Position numbers and translations under genes: made by a program
The notes under the pieces: generated by a model
Told to the model about the DNA's origin: nothing
The model's database searches: none
The model's input: the letters and a program-made list of their open reading frames with translations, nothing else
Part shown: one piece after another, positions 16,842-25,652 of the stretch
Position numbering within the stretch: the first letter of the stretch is position 1
How the letters are laid out: each line of letters begins with the position of its first letter
Source: an uncultured Paracoccaceae bacterium
Lineage (GTDB): Bacteria > Pseudomonadota > Alphaproteobacteria > Rhodobacterales > Rhodobacteraceae
Length of the DNA: 64,000 nt
Direction of reading: 5' to 3'
Assembly: GCA_934500835.1 (NCBI GenBank)
Contig: CAKSTR010000011.1
Span: 94,434-158,433 of the forward strand

Positions 16842-18821
16842 ATGACCACAGAGATCGTTGAAATCCCCGACATGGGCATCGTGATGTCTGATGGCGTCCG
16901 GCTTTCGGCGCGGGTCTGGATGCCGGCGGATGCGGCCGACCGGCCGGTGCCGGCGGTGCTGGAGTATCTGCCCTATCGCAAGCGCGACGGGACGGCATGG
17001 CGCGACCAGATCACCCATCCCTGGATGGCGGCGCAGGGCTATGCCTGCGTCCGCGTCGACCAGCGCGGCAATGGCGAATCCGAGGGGTTGTTCGACGACG
17101 AATACTCGGCCCAGGAAATGAAGGATGCGCTGGAGGTCATCGCCTGGCTGGCGGCGCAGCCCTGGTGCCAGGGCAATGTCGGGATGATGGGCATCTCATG
17201 GGGCGGGTTCAACTGCCTGCAGGCGGCGGCCAATGGCGCACCGGCGCTGAAGGCGGTGATCTCGCTCTGCTCGACCGTGGACCGCTATGCCGACGACATC
17301 CATTACAAGGGCGGTTGCCTGATGGGCGAGAACATCGCCTGGGCGGCAACGGCGCCGTCATGGTTCTCGGTCCCGCCCGACCCCGAACTGGTGGGCGACC
17401 GCTGGCGGCGGATGTGGCTGGAACGGCTGGAGAATTCCCCCTTTGTCGGCCGCATCTGGCATGAACATCCGCAGCGGGACGCCTATTGGAAACATGGCTC
17501 GGTCTGCGAGGATTACGATGCGATCAAGGCGGCGGTGTTCTCGATCGGCGGCTGGCATGATGGCTACCGCAATGCGCCCGCGCATCTTGCCGCCAATCTG
17601 AAGGCGCCGGTGCGCGCGCTGGTCGGCCCCTGGAACCACAAATATCCCCATATGGCGGTGCCCGGGCCGCGCATCGGGTTCCTGCAGGAGGCGCTGCGCT
17701 GGTGGGACCGCTGGCTGAAGGGGATCGACAACGGTGTCGAGAAGGAGCCGGCCTATACCGCCTGGCTGATGGACAGCATAAGGCCCGCGACCAGCTTCGA
17801 GCACCGCCCCGGCCGCTGGATCACCGAAGCCGAGTGGCCCTCGTCCCGGATCAAGACGCGCCGGCTGGTTCTGGGCGCGGGCACGCTGGGGGCAGACCCC
17901 CAACCTTTTGAACAGCTTGCCGTGCCTTCGACCGCAGTCGGCATGGGCACGGGCGAATATTTCCCCTTCGGCTTCGGCCCGGGGGAACTGCCCGACGACC
18001 AGCGCGTCGACGACGCGCTGTCGGCCTGTTTCGACGCAGCACCGGCGGCGGAGACCACCGATATCGTCGGCGCCCCGCGCGTGACCCTGCGCATCGCCGC
18101 CGACCGGCCCCGCGCGCAGATCGCGGTGCGGCTGAACGATCTGCGGCCCGACGGCACCTCGGCCCTGATCACCATGGGGGTGCTGAACCTGCGCCACCGC
18201 AACGGGTTCGAGACGGCCGAGGATCTGGTGCCGGGGCAGGTCTACGAGGTGGCGCTGGATCTCGACCAGATCGCCTATCGCCTGCCTGCGGGCCACCGGC
18301 TGCGGGTGGCGGTCTCGACCAGCTATTGGCCCTTCCTCTGGCCCGAGCCCCAGCCCGTCACCGCCACGATCAGCGGCGGGCATCTCGACCTGCCGGTGCG
18401 GCCGACCGCTGCGGGGGACGAGACCGGCTTCCCCGAGCCTGTCGGCGCGCCGCCCCTGCCGGTCAGGCCGCATGGCAAGGCCGAGGAAGGCAAGCGGATC
18501 GAGACCGACCTGACCACGGGCGAGACCCGGCTGATCATCTCGGGCACCGTTCCGCCGACCGAGAACCTGACCCACGGCCTGATCACCGGCAGCCGGCTTG
18601 AAGAGATCTGGTCGATCCGCAAGGACGACCCGGCCAGCGCCCGCGTCGACATCACATGGGAGCGCAGCTATGGCCGGGGCGACTGGCTGACCCGCACCTC
18701 GGTGGCGACCAGCATGTGGGGCGATCAGGAACGCTTCCACATCGTCCAGCACATCGACGCATGGGAGGGAGAAGAGCTTGTCTTCCACCGCACCCATCAG
18801 GACAGCGTTGCCCGCGACTGA
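16842..18821 (+). CDS. CocE/NonD-family alpha/beta hydrolase (X-Pro dipeptidyl-peptidase S15-like)
   Basis: 659 residues from ATG 16842, with AGGAAGG at 16826-16832. The nucleophile is Ser119 in MGISWGGF, with the oxyanion-region tyrosine in LEYLPYRKRDG and a candidate histidine in GPWNHKYPHM (about 262). The C-terminal half is the jelly-roll domain of the S15/CocE family (VTLRIAADRPRAQIAVRLNDLRPDG...). Members hydrolyse esters or Pro-containing peptides; the substrate here is unknown. It stands alone, with no operon partner on the same strand. Confidence 0.85.
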   Translation: MTTEIVEIPDMGIVMSDGVRLSARVWMPADAADRPVPAVLEYLPYRKRDGTAWRDQITHPWMAAQGYACVRVDQRGNGESEGLFDDEYSAQEMKDALEVIAWLAAQPWCQGNVGMMGISWGGFNCLQAAANGAPALKAVISLCSTVDRYADDIHYKGGCLMGENIAWAATAPSWFSVPPDPELVGDRWRRMWLERLENSPFVGRIWHEHPQRDAYWKHGSVCEDYDAIKAAVFSIGGWHDGYRNAPAHLAANLKAPVRALVGPWNHKYPHMAVPGPRIGFLQEALRWWDRWLKGIDNGVEKEPAYTAWLMDSIRPATSFEHRPGRWITEAEWPSSRIKTRRLVLGAGTLGADPQPFEQLAVPSTAVGMGTGEYFPFGFGPGELPDDQRVDDALSACFDAAPAAETTDIVGAPRVTLRIAADRPRAQIAVRLNDLRPDGTSALITMGVLNLRHRNGFETAEDLVPGQVYEVALDLDQIAYRLPAGHRLRVAVSTSYWPFLWPEPQPVTATISGGHLDLPVRPTAAGDETGFPEPVGAPPLPVRPHGKAEEGKRIETDLTTGETRLIISGTVPPTENLTHGLITGSRLEEIWSIRKDDPASARVDITWERSYGRGDWLTRTSVATSMWGDQERFHIVQHIDAWEGEELVFHRTHQDSVARD

Positions 18822-18838
18822 CGGAAAGGTGGATGCGA

Positions 18839-19243
18839 TCAGGCCGCGCGCAGCAGCGCGGCCAGCGGCATCTCTGCCTCAAGCGAGATCTGCAGCATCT
18901 CGGTCAGGTGGCTGGCATGACGTCCGCGATTGTAGCAGATCGTCTTCATCACCGGCTGGCACCCCTCTTCGCCCACGCCGGTCCAGTCCGCCCAGATCCT
19001 GAACCGGTCGGACTTCGGCAGCTCGACCGAGGTCAACCGGCCGTCCAGACGGGGCAGGCCGGCCGAGGTCAGGCGAGAATGCAGCGACCGGAAGAAGGCC
19101 GAGAGATCGCGTGGCGTCTTCAGCACGGATGGCATGCCGTCGAGATAGACCGGCAAGGGGAAAGTGTAGACTGTGGTCAGCAGACCATAGCGGCCCGCGC
19201 TGAAATGGGCCGAAAGATATGCGATATGGGCCTCTGGCGGCAT
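18839..19243 (-). CDS. Small conserved hypothetical protein, possibly NTF2-like
   Basis: 134 residues, convergent with the CocE-like hydrolase. The pattern YGLLTTVYTFPLPVYLDG followed by a helix with DLSAFFRSLHSRL, then a charged strand pair and FRIWADWTG, resembles SnoaL/NTF2-like cone folds. That is a fold-level impression only; no catalytic residues are obvious. No signal peptide or membrane helix. Confidence 0.55.
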   Translation of the reverse strand: MPPEAHIAYLSAHFSAGRYGLLTTVYTFPLPVYLDGMPSVLKTPRDLSAFFRSLHSRLTSAGLPRLDGRLTSVELPKSDRFRIWADWTGVGEEGCQPVMKTICYNRGRHASHLTEMLQISLEAEMPLAALLRAA

Positions 19244-19446
19244 GACGGAACCGGTCCTGCGGGATGGGCGTTTCGATCTGGTCCGGATCGGGGTGTCGAC
19301 ACGCGGCGCGCCTTAGGGTTGATTCGGAGTGGTGTCAATCCGTGACGCGGCGAGGCATTGTGTCGACGTTTCGTCGGGATCGCCATTGCGGGTGCGGATT
19401 CAAATGGTTGCCGCCCGAACTGCGGATGCCGGAGACAGGAGTAGTG

Positions 19447-20127
19447 ATGATGGATGCAAAGGCGCTGCTGGATCGCCTGACCGGAGGACAGGGGCTGGAA
19501 GGTCTGGCCGGCAAGGCGAAAGAGGCCTGGGACGGACAATCCCCGCTTGGCAAGGGGGTCATTGCCGGCGGTCTTCTGGGGGTGCTGCTGACCCGCGGCG
19601 GCCGGCGGCTGGTGGGCACCGGGGCCAAGGTTGGCGGGGCCGCGCTGATCGGCGGGCTGGCCTGGCGGGCCTATGAGGACTGGAAGGCTGGCCGCGTGCC
19701 CGGCGGCGCCGAAGCCCCCGATGCGCTGGAGGCCCCGCACGGCTCCGCGTTCCGGCCTGCGGATGAGGCCACCTCGCAGGCCTTGGCGCAAAAGCTGGTG
19801 CAGGCCATGGTGGCGGCGGCAAAAGCCGATGGCGATGTGACGCCGGATGAGCGCGGGCGGATCGATGCCGCGCTGTCCAGACTGGGCCTTGGCGACGGGG
19901 CGCAGGATCTGATCATGGCCGAACTGGACGCGCCGGTCGACGTGCGCCGCATCGCGGCTTTGGCCGGGTCCGAGGCCGAAGCGGCCGAGATCTATGCGGC
20001 AACCCTTCTGGTCATCAATCAGAAATCGCTGGAAGAAAAAGGCTATCTTGCCATGCTGGCCGCGGCACTGAATCTTGATCCGGCGCTGGTGGCCCATCTG
20101 GATGCCAAAACCGCCACTCTGGGCTAA
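19447..20127 (+). CDS. DUF533 / TerB-like inner-membrane-associated protein
   Basis: 226 residues from ATG 19447, with AGGAG at 19437-19441. Residues 1-60 include a Gly-rich hydrophobic segment (LGKGVIAGGLLGVLLTRGGRRLVG), and residues 100-226 hold the DUF533 domain with ALAQKLVQAMVAAAKADGDVTPDERGRI, a TerB-like acidic helix pair. E. coli YebE is of this type; its function is unclear. It converges on bhcR with a shared hairpin terminator between. Confidence 0.75.
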   Translation: MMDAKALLDRLTGGQGLEGLAGKAKEAWDGQSPLGKGVIAGGLLGVLLTRGGRRLVGTGAKVGGAALIGGLAWRAYEDWKAGRVPGGAEAPDALEAPHGSAFRPADEATSQALAQKLVQAMVAAAKADGDVTPDERGRIDAALSRLGLGDGAQDLIMAELDAPVDVRRIAALAGSEAEAAEIYAATLLVINQKSLEEKGYLAMLAAALNLDPALVAHLDAKTATLG

Positions 20128-20132
20128 GGCAC

Positions 20133-20151
20133 GATTTTTCTACGAAAAATC
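20133..20151. terminator. Bidirectional terminator between the DUF533 gene and bhcR
   Basis: GATTTTTC (20133-20140), 3-base loop TAC, GAAAAATC (20144-20151): a perfect 8-bp stem giving a T-run on both strands, placed between convergent genes. Confidence 0.7.
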
Positions 20152-20168
20152 CTGCGCGGGGCGCGGCG

Positions 20169-20978
20169 TTACGGTTGGGCCCCGCCCGTTGCCTCGGTCA
20201 CCCTGTCGGCGGCGGCGCGCACCAATGCCCCGATCCGCGTCGCATCCGACAGCCCCATGCGGAACGCCGGACCCGAGACGGAGAGGCCCGCCACCGGCTC
20301 TCCATGTGCGTTGAAGATCGGGGCGGCGACGCATCGCATGCCCTCGGCCCGTTCCTGATCATCGATCGAGAAGCCTCGTTCCCGCGTGCGCGCAAGGTCG
20401 CGCAGCAGCGAATGCTCGGAGGTCAGCGTCAGCGAGGTGAACTTGGCCAGCCCCTGCCGGGCGATGATGCCACGGGTCTTTTCCTCGGGGTACCAGGCCA
20501 GAAGCGCCTTGCCGATGCCGCTGGAATGCATCGGTCCCTTGGTGCCGGGGGCGAAGAAGGCGCGGATCGCCTCATGCGTCTCGACCTGGGCAAGAAAGAC
20601 CACCTCGTCCTTCACCTCGGTGCCGAGGTTCGCGGTTTCACCCGTGTCGCGCATCAGCTGGTCCATCGGCTGGCGGGCGCGTTCCACCACCTTGGTGCGG
20701 CGCAGAAAGGCGGTGCCGATGCGGAAGGCACCGGGGCCGATGTGCCAGAACTGGCCCGGCTCCTCGACCTCGACCATGCCATGACCTTGCAGGGTGACAA
20801 GGGCGCGGAAGACGGTGGCGACGGCTTCGCCGGTGCTTTCGGCGATCTCGGAAAGGGTGCGGCCGGGACTGGCGGCGACAAAGGACAGAATCTCAAGCCC
20901 GCGGTCCAGCGCCTGCACCGTGTTCTGGTCGGTCTTGTCGTGGAAAGCCTTGGGCCGTCCGCGCGGTTTCTGGGCCAT
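20169..20978 (-). CDS. bhcR: IclR-family regulator BhcR of the beta-hydroxyaspartate cycle
   Basis: 269 residues. Residues 18-75 are the IclR winged helix-turn-helix (VQALDRGLEILSFVAASPGRTLSEIAESTG). Residues 85-260 are the effector-binding domain, with ANLGTEVKDEVVFLAQ and AGMRCVAAPIFN-like segments. It is divergent from bhcA, the arrangement known from Paracoccus denitrificans, where BhcR controls bhcABCD and responds to glyoxylate. The identification rests on family plus exact gene context. Autoregulation is likely because both starts share one 152-base spacer. Confidence 0.9.
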   Translation of the reverse strand: MAQKPRGRPKAFHDKTDQNTVQALDRGLEILSFVAASPGRTLSEIAESTGEAVATVFRALVTLQGHGMVEVEEPGQFWHIGPGAFRIGTAFLRRTKVVERARQPMDQLMRDTGETANLGTEVKDEVVFLAQVETHEAIRAFFAPGTKGPMHSSGIGKALLAWYPEEKTRGIIARQGLAKFTSLTLTSEHSLLRDLARTRERGFSIDDQERAEGMRCVAAPIFNAHGEPVAGLSVSGPAFRMGLSDATRIGALVRAAADRVTEATGGAQP

Positions 20979-21016
20979 TGGTTCCCCCGTGTTGTCTGGT
21001 GAAAAAGCGCAATGCG

Positions 21017-21071
21017 ATGATATGATGACAGAATATCATGCTTTCACATAAATGAAAAATCTTTTCGAAAA
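21017..21071. promoter_or_regulatory. bhcR-bhcA control region with three palindromes
   Basis: Within the divergent spacer: ATGATAT (21017-21023) and ATATCAT (21033-21039) form an inverted repeat with 9-base spacing; TTTCA (21042-21046) and TGAAA (21053-21057) form a second; TTTTCGAAAA (21062-21071) is a perfect palindrome. The block is much more A/T-rich than its surroundings. These are candidate BhcR operators overlapping the promoters; which one is bound is not known from sequence. Confidence 0.6.
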
Positions 21072-21130
21072 AATTGCGATGGGGGGAGGGCGGCTCTAGG
21101 GTGATCCTATCCAAGAGGGAGCTTACGCCA

Positions 21131-22321
21131 ATGTCCTTCCAGAACCCGGTTTTCATCCCCGGTCCCACCAATATGCCGGAATCGGTCCGCAAGGCCTGTG
21201 ACATGCCGACGCTGGACCACCGCAGCCCGGCCTTTGCACGCCTGTTCAAACCCGCCGTGGCCGGCGTGAAACGTGTGCTGAAAATGGCTGAGGGCGAGGT
21301 CATCATCCTGCCCTCGACCGGCACCGGCGGCTGGGAGGCGGCGATCACCAACACGCTTTCGCCCGGCGATACCGTGCTGGCGGCCCGTTTCGGCATGTTC
21401 AGCCACCGCTGGATCGACCTTTGCCAGCGCCACGGACTCAATGTCGAGATCATCGAGACCCCGTGGGGAGAGGGTGCCCCCCTGGCGGCCATCGAGAAGG
21501 CGCTGAAGGCCGACAAGGCGGGCCAGATCAAGGCCGTGCTGGCAACGCATAACGAAACGGCGACCGGGGTGCGGTCCGACATTGCCGGCATCCGCCGGGC
21601 GATGGACGCGGTCGGCCATGGGGCGATGCTGTTCGTGGACGGCGTGTCCTCGATCGCCTCGATGCCGTTCGATATGTCCGGCTGGGGCGTGGATATTGCG
21701 GTTGCGGGCAGCCAGAAGGGCTTCATGCTGCCGGCGGGGCTGGCGATCCTTGGCGTCTCGCCCCGCGCGATTGCCGCGATGGAGACAGCAAAGCTGCCGC
21801 GCACCTTCTTTGATTTCAAGGACATGCTGGCGGCCTATGGCCGGGGCGGCTATCCCTATACCCCGGCTGTCGGGCTGATCGCAGGTCTGGCCCACTCCAT
21901 CGAGCTTCTGGAGGACGAGGGGCTGGACAATGTCTATGCCCGCCACCACCGGCTGGCCGAAGGCGTGCGCCGCGCGGTCTTTGCCTGGGGGATGACACCC
22001 TTCGCCGCTTCGGCCGAGCTGTGTTCCGACACCGTGACGGCGGTGAAGGTCCCCGAGGGCTGCAATGGCACCGATCTGGTGCAACTGGCCGCTGGCAAAT
22101 ACGGCATGGCCTTTGGCGTGGGTCTGGGAGAGGTCGCCGGCAAGGTGTTCCGCATCGGCCATCTCGGGATGCTGACCGACGCCATGGTGCTGTCGGGTCT
22201 GGCGGTGGCCGAGATGTGCATGGCCGATCTGGGCTGGCCGGTGAAGCTGGGCTCCGGCGTGGCGGCGGCGCAGGACTACTATCGCGGCACGGTGCCCGCG
22301 ATGGCCCTGGCGGCGGAATGA
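21131..22321 (+). CDS. bhcA: L-aspartate:glyoxylate aminotransferase BhcA
   Basis: 396 residues from ATG 21131; an upstream in-frame ATG at 21074 lies in the promoter region and is rejected. Class V fold-type I PLP enzyme; the PLP lysine is Lys196 in AGSQKGFMLP, with STGTGGWEA (62-70) holding the cofactor phosphate region and VDGVSS containing the PLP aspartate. In the cycle it aminates glyoxylate to glycine using aspartate. Serine-glyoxylate aminotransferases look alike, but the following bhcB, bhcC and bhcD genes decide the call. First gene of the operon. Confidence 0.9.
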   Translation: MSFQNPVFIPGPTNMPESVRKACDMPTLDHRSPAFARLFKPAVAGVKRVLKMAEGEVIILPSTGTGGWEAAITNTLSPGDTVLAARFGMFSHRWIDLCQRHGLNVEIIETPWGEGAPLAAIEKALKADKAGQIKAVLATHNETATGVRSDIAGIRRAMDAVGHGAMLFVDGVSSIASMPFDMSGWGVDIAVAGSQKGFMLPAGLAILGVSPRAIAAMETAKLPRTFFDFKDMLAAYGRGGYPYTPAVGLIAGLAHSIELLEDEGLDNVYARHHRLAEGVRRAVFAWGMTPFAASAELCSDTVTAVKVPEGCNGTDLVQLAAGKYGMAFGVGLGEVAGKVFRIGHLGMLTDAMVLSGLAVAEMCMADLGWPVKLGSGVAAAQDYYRGTVPAMALAAE

Positions 22322-22330
22322 CGGCGGGCG

Positions 22331-22366
22331 CCGGGGGGCCAGCCCCCCGGACCCCCGGGGATATTT
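22331..22366. repeat. G/C hairpin plus ATATTT half-element between bhcA and bhcB
   Basis: CCGGGGGGC (22331-22339) pairs with GCCCCCCGG (22342-22350), followed by a CCCCCGGGGATATTT half-site. It belongs to the repeat family also seen at 26886, 30126, 40923, 42669 and 51613. It may stop or slow transcription within the bhc operon. Confidence 0.7.
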
Positions 22367-22377
22367 AGAGACAGAAA

Positions 22378-23358
22378 ATGAGGTTTGCGATGAGGGATCT
22401 GAACGGGTTGATCGTGCCCACCTTCGATGATGTGCTGGCGGCGCATGAGCGGGTTCAGCCCTATATCCACCGCACGCCGGTGCTGACCTCGACCTATCTG
22501 AATGCGCTGACCGGCGCGGAATTGTTCTTCAAATGCGAGAACTTCCAGAAGGCGGGGGCGTTCAAGGTGCGGGGGGCCTGCAATGCGGTGTTCGGCCTGT
22601 CGGACGAGATGGCCGCCAGGGGCGTGGCGACGCATTCCAGCGGCAACCATGCGCTGTCGCTGAGCTACGCGGCCGGGCGGCGGGGGATTCCCTGCCATGT
22701 GGTGATGCCGCGCACGGCGCCGCAGGCCAAGAAGGACGCGGTGCGCGGCTATGGCGGGGTGATCACGGAATGCGAACCCTCGACCAGCAGCCGTGAGGCG
22801 GTCTTTGCCGAGGTGCAGGCCCGGACCGGGGCCGAATTCGTGCATCCCTACAATGATCCGCGGGTGATCGCGGGGCAGGGCACCTGCTCGCGCGAGTTGC
22901 TGGGGCAGGTGGAGGGGCTGGATGCCGTGGTGGCGCCGATCGGCGGGGGCGGAATGATTTCAGGCACTTGCCTGACGCTGTCCCATCTTGCCCCCGCTGT
23001 GGAGGTCTTTGCGGCGGAGCCCCTGAATGCCGATGATGCGGCGCGGTCGTTCCGGGCGGGGCATATCATCGCCGATGACGCGCCGGAGACGGTGGCCGAC
23101 GGGCTAAAAGTGCCGCTGAAGGATCTGACGTGGCACTTCGTGCAGGGGCATGTGAAGGATGTGCTGACGGCGACCGAGGATCAGATCGTGGATGCGATGA
23201 AGCTGATCTGGAAACGGATGAAACTGGTGATGGAGCCATCAAGCGCCGTGCCGCTGGCCTGCATTCTGGCCAACCGCGACAGGTTCCGCGGGCGGCGGAT
23301 CGGGGTGATCGTGACCGGGGGCAATGTCGATCTCGACAATCTGCCATGGATGAAATGA
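22378..23358 (+). CDS. bhcB: beta-hydroxyaspartate dehydratase BhcB
   Basis: 326 residues from ATG 22378; ATG 22390 (MRDLNG) is an alternative with GAGG just upstream. Fold-type II PLP enzyme of the serine racemase/threonine dehydratase group: the PLP lysine is Lys63 in AFKVRGA, SSGNHALS (88-95) binds substrate, and a Gly loop (PIGGGGMISG) binds the PLP phosphate. It dehydrates (2R,3S)-3-hydroxyaspartate to iminosuccinate. Context with the other bhc genes separates it from ordinary threonine dehydratases. Confidence 0.9.
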   Translation: MRFAMRDLNGLIVPTFDDVLAAHERVQPYIHRTPVLTSTYLNALTGAELFFKCENFQKAGAFKVRGACNAVFGLSDEMAARGVATHSSGNHALSLSYAAGRRGIPCHVVMPRTAPQAKKDAVRGYGGVITECEPSTSSREAVFAEVQARTGAEFVHPYNDPRVIAGQGTCSRELLGQVEGLDAVVAPIGGGGMISGTCLTLSHLAPAVEVFAAEPLNADDAARSFRAGHIIADDAPETVADGLKVPLKDLTWHFVQGHVKDVLTATEDQIVDAMKLIWKRMKLVMEPSSAVPLACILANRDRFRGRRIGVIVTGGNVDLDNLPWMK

Positions 23359-23370
23359 GGGGATAAGGCC

Positions 23371-24534
23371 ATGAACAAGCAAGCGAATTTCGAAGGTCTG
23401 GAAGTGGGCTACGATATCCCCGCGCTGCCGGGGATGGATGCCAGGGACATTCAGACGCCCTGTCTGGTGCTGGATCTGGACGCGCTGGAGCGCAACATCG
23501 TCAAGATGGGCGACTATGCCAAGGCGCATGGGATGCGGCACCGGGTGCATGGCAAGATGCACAAGTCGGTCGATGTGGCGCTGTTGCAGGAGCGGCTTGG
23601 CGGGTCGGTCGGGGTGTGCTGCCAGAAGGTCTCGGAGGCCGAGGTTTTCGCGCGCGGCGGGATCAGGGACATCCTGGTCAGCAACCAGGTGCGCGATCCG
23701 GCCAAGATCGACCGGCTGGCGCGGCTGCCGAAATTGGGCGCGAATACAATCGTTTGCGTGGACGACGTGGCGAATATCGCCGAGCTTTCGGCAGCGGCGG
23801 GGCGGCATGGCACCACGCTGGGCGTCTTTGTCGAGATCGACTGCGGGGCAGGGCGCTGCGGGGTGAAGACCGCCGCCGAAGTGGTGGCGATCGCCAAGGC
23901 GGCGGATGCGGCTTCGGGGTTGGAGTTCAAGGGCATCCAGGCCTATCAGGGCGCGATGCAGCACATGGACAGCTATGCCGACCGCAAGGCCAAGCTGGAT
24001 GCCGCCATCGCGCAGGTGTCCGAGGCTGTCGAGGCGCTGAAGGCGGCGGGGCTTGCGCCGGAACTGGTCTCGGGCGGGGGCACCGGGTCTTATTATTTCG
24101 AAAGCGGATCAGGGGTTTACAACGAGCTTCAATGCGGAAGCTACGCCTTCATGGATGCCGACTATGGCCGCATCCTGGATGACAAAGGCCAGCGGATCGA
24201 CCGGGGCGAATGGGAGAATGCGCTGTTCATCCTGACCTCGGTGATGAGCCATGTGAAGGCGGACAAGGCGATCTGCGATGCGGGCCTCAAGGCGCAATCG
24301 GTGGACTCCGGCCTGCCGGTGATCTTTGGCCGCGACGATGTGAAATACGTCAAATGCAGCGATGAGCATGGCGTGATCGACGACCCGCAGGGCGTGCTGA
24401 AGGTCGGCGACAAGCTGAAGCTGGTGCCGGGCCACTGCGACCCGACCTGCAACGTCCACGACTGGTACGTGGGTGTCAGGGGCGGCAAGGTGGAGTCGGT
24501 CTGGCCGGTTTCGGCGCGCGGCAAGGCCTACTGA
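23371..24534 (+). CDS. bhcC: beta-hydroxyaspartate aldolase BhcC
   Basis: 387 residues, with GAGGGGATAAGG just upstream. Fold-type III PLP enzyme of the D-threonine aldolase/DSD1 family: TPCLVLDLDALERN (29-42) starts the barrel, RVHGKMHKS (58-66) carries the PLP lysine (probably Lys62), and His355 and Asp357 in PGHCDPTC fit the C-terminal metal site. It condenses glycine and glyoxylate to (2R,3S)-3-hydroxyaspartate. It follows bhcB by 12 bases and is followed by an unusual structured spacer before bhcD. Confidence 0.9.
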   Translation: MNKQANFEGLEVGYDIPALPGMDARDIQTPCLVLDLDALERNIVKMGDYAKAHGMRHRVHGKMHKSVDVALLQERLGGSVGVCCQKVSEAEVFARGGIRDILVSNQVRDPAKIDRLARLPKLGANTIVCVDDVANIAELSAAAGRHGTTLGVFVEIDCGAGRCGVKTAAEVVAIAKAADAASGLEFKGIQAYQGAMQHMDSYADRKAKLDAAIAQVSEAVEALKAAGLAPELVSGGGTGSYYFESGSGVYNELQCGSYAFMDADYGRILDDKGQRIDRGEWENALFILTSVMSHVKADKAICDAGLKAQSVDSGLPVIFGRDDVKYVKCSDEHGVIDDPQGVLKVGDKLKLVPGHCDPTCNVHDWYVGVRGGKVESVWPVSARGKAY

Positions 24535-24560
24535 CACGCGCTGTGTCAACCTGCTGAACT

Positions 24561-24645
24561 GGCGGGGAAATCCGGGTATGCGCAGGGTATGGTCGACGTA
24601 TGACCTGCGTATGATCTGCGTGCATACGCAAGAGGTTTCCCCGCC
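24561..24645 (+). promoter_or_regulatory. Long structured intercistronic element between bhcC and bhcD
   Basis: GGCGGGGAAA (24561-24570) pairs perfectly with TTTCCCCGCC (24636-24645). Inside, GGTATGCGCAG (about 24575-24585) pairs imperfectly with CTGCGTGCATACG (24616-24628), and GTATG recurs four times on the plus strand. The whole can fold as one hairpin about 85 bases long. A role as an RNA stabiliser, attenuator or regulator site that tunes bhcD separately is inference. Confidence 0.55.
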
Positions 24646-24685
24646 GCGTTAACCATCAGGGGCGAATCGGCCCCGAGGAGACTGC

Positions 24686-25645
24686 ATGCTGATCGTTCCC
24701 GAGGCGCTGATTGCCTCTCTCGTCTCGGCCGAGGATGCCTTTGCGGCCGTCGAGGCCTGCTTTGCCGCGATGGCGCGGGGGCAAGCCTACAACTTCCCCG
24801 TGGTGCGCGAGGCGCTGGGCGAGGGCCGGCAATATGGCTTCAAATCCGGGCTGGACCGGGCGGGGCAGCAGTTGGGCGTCAAGGCCGGCGGCTATTTCCC
24901 CGGCAATGCGGCGAAGGGGCTGATCAACCACCAGTCCTCGGTCTTCCTGTTCGATCCCGACACCGGCCGGCCCGAGGCGATGGTGGGCGGCAACCTTCTG
25001 ACGGCGCTGCGGACGGCGGCGGCCTCTGCCATCTCGATCGACCGGCTGGCGCGGGCCGATGCGAAGGTGCTGGGCATCGTCGGCGCCGGGCATCAGGCCG
25101 GGTTCCAATTGCGCGCGGCGGCGCGGGTGCGGCGGTTCGAGCGGGTGATCGGCTGGAACCTGCACCCCGAGATGCTGCCACGCCTGGGCGCGGTGGCGGC
25201 GGAACTGGGCCTGCCCTTCGAGGCGGTGCCGCTGGAGCGGATGCGCGAGGCGGATGTGATCGTGACGATCACCTCCTCGCCCGCCGCCAGCCTGATGGCG
25301 GCGCATGTCGCGCCCGGCACCCATCTGGCCTGCATGGGCACCGATACCGTGGGCAAGCAGGAGGTCGATCCCGCGCTGGTGGCCGGGGCGACCGTCTTCA
25401 CCGACGAGGTGGCCCAGTCGGTCAGCATCGGAGAGGCTCAGCACGCGGTGGCGCAAGGGGCGCTGAAGGCCGAAGCGATCACCCCGCTGGGCGAGGTGCT
25501 GACGGGCAGCCATCCGGGGCGCAGTTCGGCGGAAGAGATCACGCTTTTCGACGGCACCGGCGTCGGGTTGCAGGATCTGGCGGTGGCGGCGGTTGCGGTT
25601 GCCCGCGCGCGCGAACGCGGCATGGGAATCGAGGTCGGGGTCTGA
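24686..25645 (+). CDS. bhcD: Iminosuccinate reductase BhcD
   Basis: 319 residues, GAGGAG upstream. Ornithine cyclodeaminase/mu-crystallin fold: the NAD(P)-binding loop is GIVGAGHQAG (130-139), preceded by the substrate segment YGFKSGLDR and KAGGYFPGN. It reduces iminosuccinate to L-aspartate, regenerating the amino donor used by BhcA, so the cycle needs no net nitrogen. Last bhc gene; two small hairpins follow it. Confidence 0.9.
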   Translation: MLIVPEALIASLVSAEDAFAAVEACFAAMARGQAYNFPVVREALGEGRQYGFKSGLDRAGQQLGVKAGGYFPGNAAKGLINHQSSVFLFDPDTGRPEAMVGGNLLTALRTAAASAISIDRLARADAKVLGIVGAGHQAGFQLRAAARVRRFERVIGWNLHPEMLPRLGAVAAELGLPFEAVPLERMREADVIVTITSSPAASLMAAHVAPGTHLACMGTDTVGKQEVDPALVAGATVFTDEVAQSVSIGEAQHAVAQGALKAEAITPLGEVLTGSHPGRSSAEEITLFDGTGVGLQDLAVAAVAVARARERGMGIEVGV

Positions 25646-25652
25646 GCCGGCA

